Shown here: positions 6,411 through 6,540 of the stretch, piece by piece
How positions within the stretch are numbered: position 1 is the first letter of the stretch
How the letters are laid out: every line of letters begins with the position of its first letter
Assembly (NCBI GenBank): GCA_023426275.1
Contig: JAFABC010000326.1
Coordinates: 1-6,540, forward strand
DNA length: 6,540 nt
Origin: Pseudomonadota bacterium
GTDB taxonomy: Bacteria; Desulfobacterota; Desulfovibrionia; Desulfovibrionales; Desulfovibrionaceae
Direction: 5' to 3'
Translations under genes and position numbers: made by a program
The notes under the pieces: model-generated
Seen by the model: only the letters and a program-made list of their open reading frames with translations
Told to the model about the DNA's origin: nothing
Databases searched by the model: none

Positions 6411-6447
6411 CTCCGGCGGCCGAGAGGGGCACTGCCCCTCCCGGACC
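6402..6447 (+). repeat. 46-base 3'-end hairpin repeat, copy 2 (downstream of cobT)
   Basis: Inverted relative to copy 1 in the window, but in the same orientation relative to the gene it follows. The first 21 bases are identical in the two copies. The hairpin arms pair over 11 positions with one A-C mismatch and a three-base loop, ACT. Compared with copy 1, the loop-closing pair is changed from G-C to C-G, a compensatory swap, while most outer positions are conserved. It starts 33 bases after the cobT stop. No T-tract follows directly. It may act at transcript ends or be a dispersed REP-like element. Confidence 0.85.
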
Positions 6448-6464
6448 CTCCCGAAAGGGGGGAG
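6448..6464 (+). other. Second small hairpin adjoining the repeat
   Basis: CTCCC (6448..6452) can pair with GGGAG (6460..6464) around a seven-base loop, immediately after the 46-base element. It may be part of a larger composite repeat, but copy 1 cannot confirm this because the window ends there. The stem is short and purely C/G-rich, so chance is possible. Confidence 0.35.
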
Positions 6465-6519
6465 ACGGCTGGATGGTTCGTTGGTCGGGTGGGGCTTCGA
6501 ACGTTTGGCGGCGCAATTT

Positions 6520-6540
6520 TCCCCAGGCAAAGCCTGGGGA
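6520..6540. other. Perfect hairpin at the right window edge
   Basis: TCCCCAGGC (6520..6528) and GCCTGGGGA (6532..6540) form a 9-pair perfect stem with loop AAA. It is preceded by TTT (6517..6519), so the stem could lengthen if AAA follows outside the window. That layout would suit a bidirectional terminator or another intergenic repeat. From 6465 to 6516 I see no gene or structure that I can support. Confidence 0.5.

Noticed and set aside
6490..6516. TTCGAA-containing stretch reminiscent of a tRNA T-loop
   Set aside because: No acceptor, anticodon or D-arm pairing can be built around it on either strand.
3816..6530. A very long minus-strand open frame opposite the phosphofructokinase gene and cobT
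   Set aside because: The translation is rich in Gly, Ala, His, Arg and Asp without family motifs. Long antisense frames are expected opposite GC-rich genes with G/C third positions. It also runs through the hairpin repeat.
1..6540. CRISPR array, transposase, integrase, toxin-antitoxin, phage or defence genes
   Set aside because: None seen. All five substantial genes belong to recognised enzyme families, and the only repeats are the two hairpin copies and a short tandem duplication.

Overview
The window is very GC-rich, with G or C at most third codon positions, and encodes five complete bacterial genes without introns or visible mobile elements. The gene content, the composition and the plant-like (clade X) phosphofructokinase suggest a high-GC sulfate reducer of the Desulfovibrionaceae (Desulfovibrio/Solidesulfovibrio type). 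This assignment rests on recall of the protein families, not on a search.

The left half (60..3769) is read on the minus strand, in the order glycosyltransferase, PLP-dependent aminotransferase, mnmE. The glycosyltransferase and the aminotransferase both start at GTG codons behind good Shine-Dalgarno sites. mnmE begins 7 bases after the aminotransferase stop and has no Shine-Dalgarno of its own, so its translation is probably coupled. The right half (3867..6368) is read on the plus strand: a clade X-type 6-phosphofructokinase, then cobT, which attaches the lower-ligand base precursor of cobamides. The 97-base gap 3770..3866 between the two halves is a divergent promoter region holding two interrupted palindromes.

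The genes do not form one obvious pathway. They cover tRNA wobble modification, amino-acid transamination, glycosylation, glycolysis and cobamide assembly. This looks like ordinary core genome, and I found no convincing new multi-gene system.

The most distinctive non-coding signal is a 46-base element present at both ends of the window (1..46 minus, 6402..6447 plus), 41/46 identical. Each copy lies just downstream of the last gene of its transcription unit (mnmE and cobT) in the same orientation relative to transcription. Each forms an 11-pair stem, and one base pair differs by a compensatory swap, which suggests a conserved RNA or DNA hairpin at gene ends. Two proteins also lack expected active-site residues: the phosphofructokinase has Val in place of the Mg-binding Asp of GGDGT, and MnmE has AKAD in place of the NKxD guanine-recognition motif. 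No gap between genes exceeds 172 bases.
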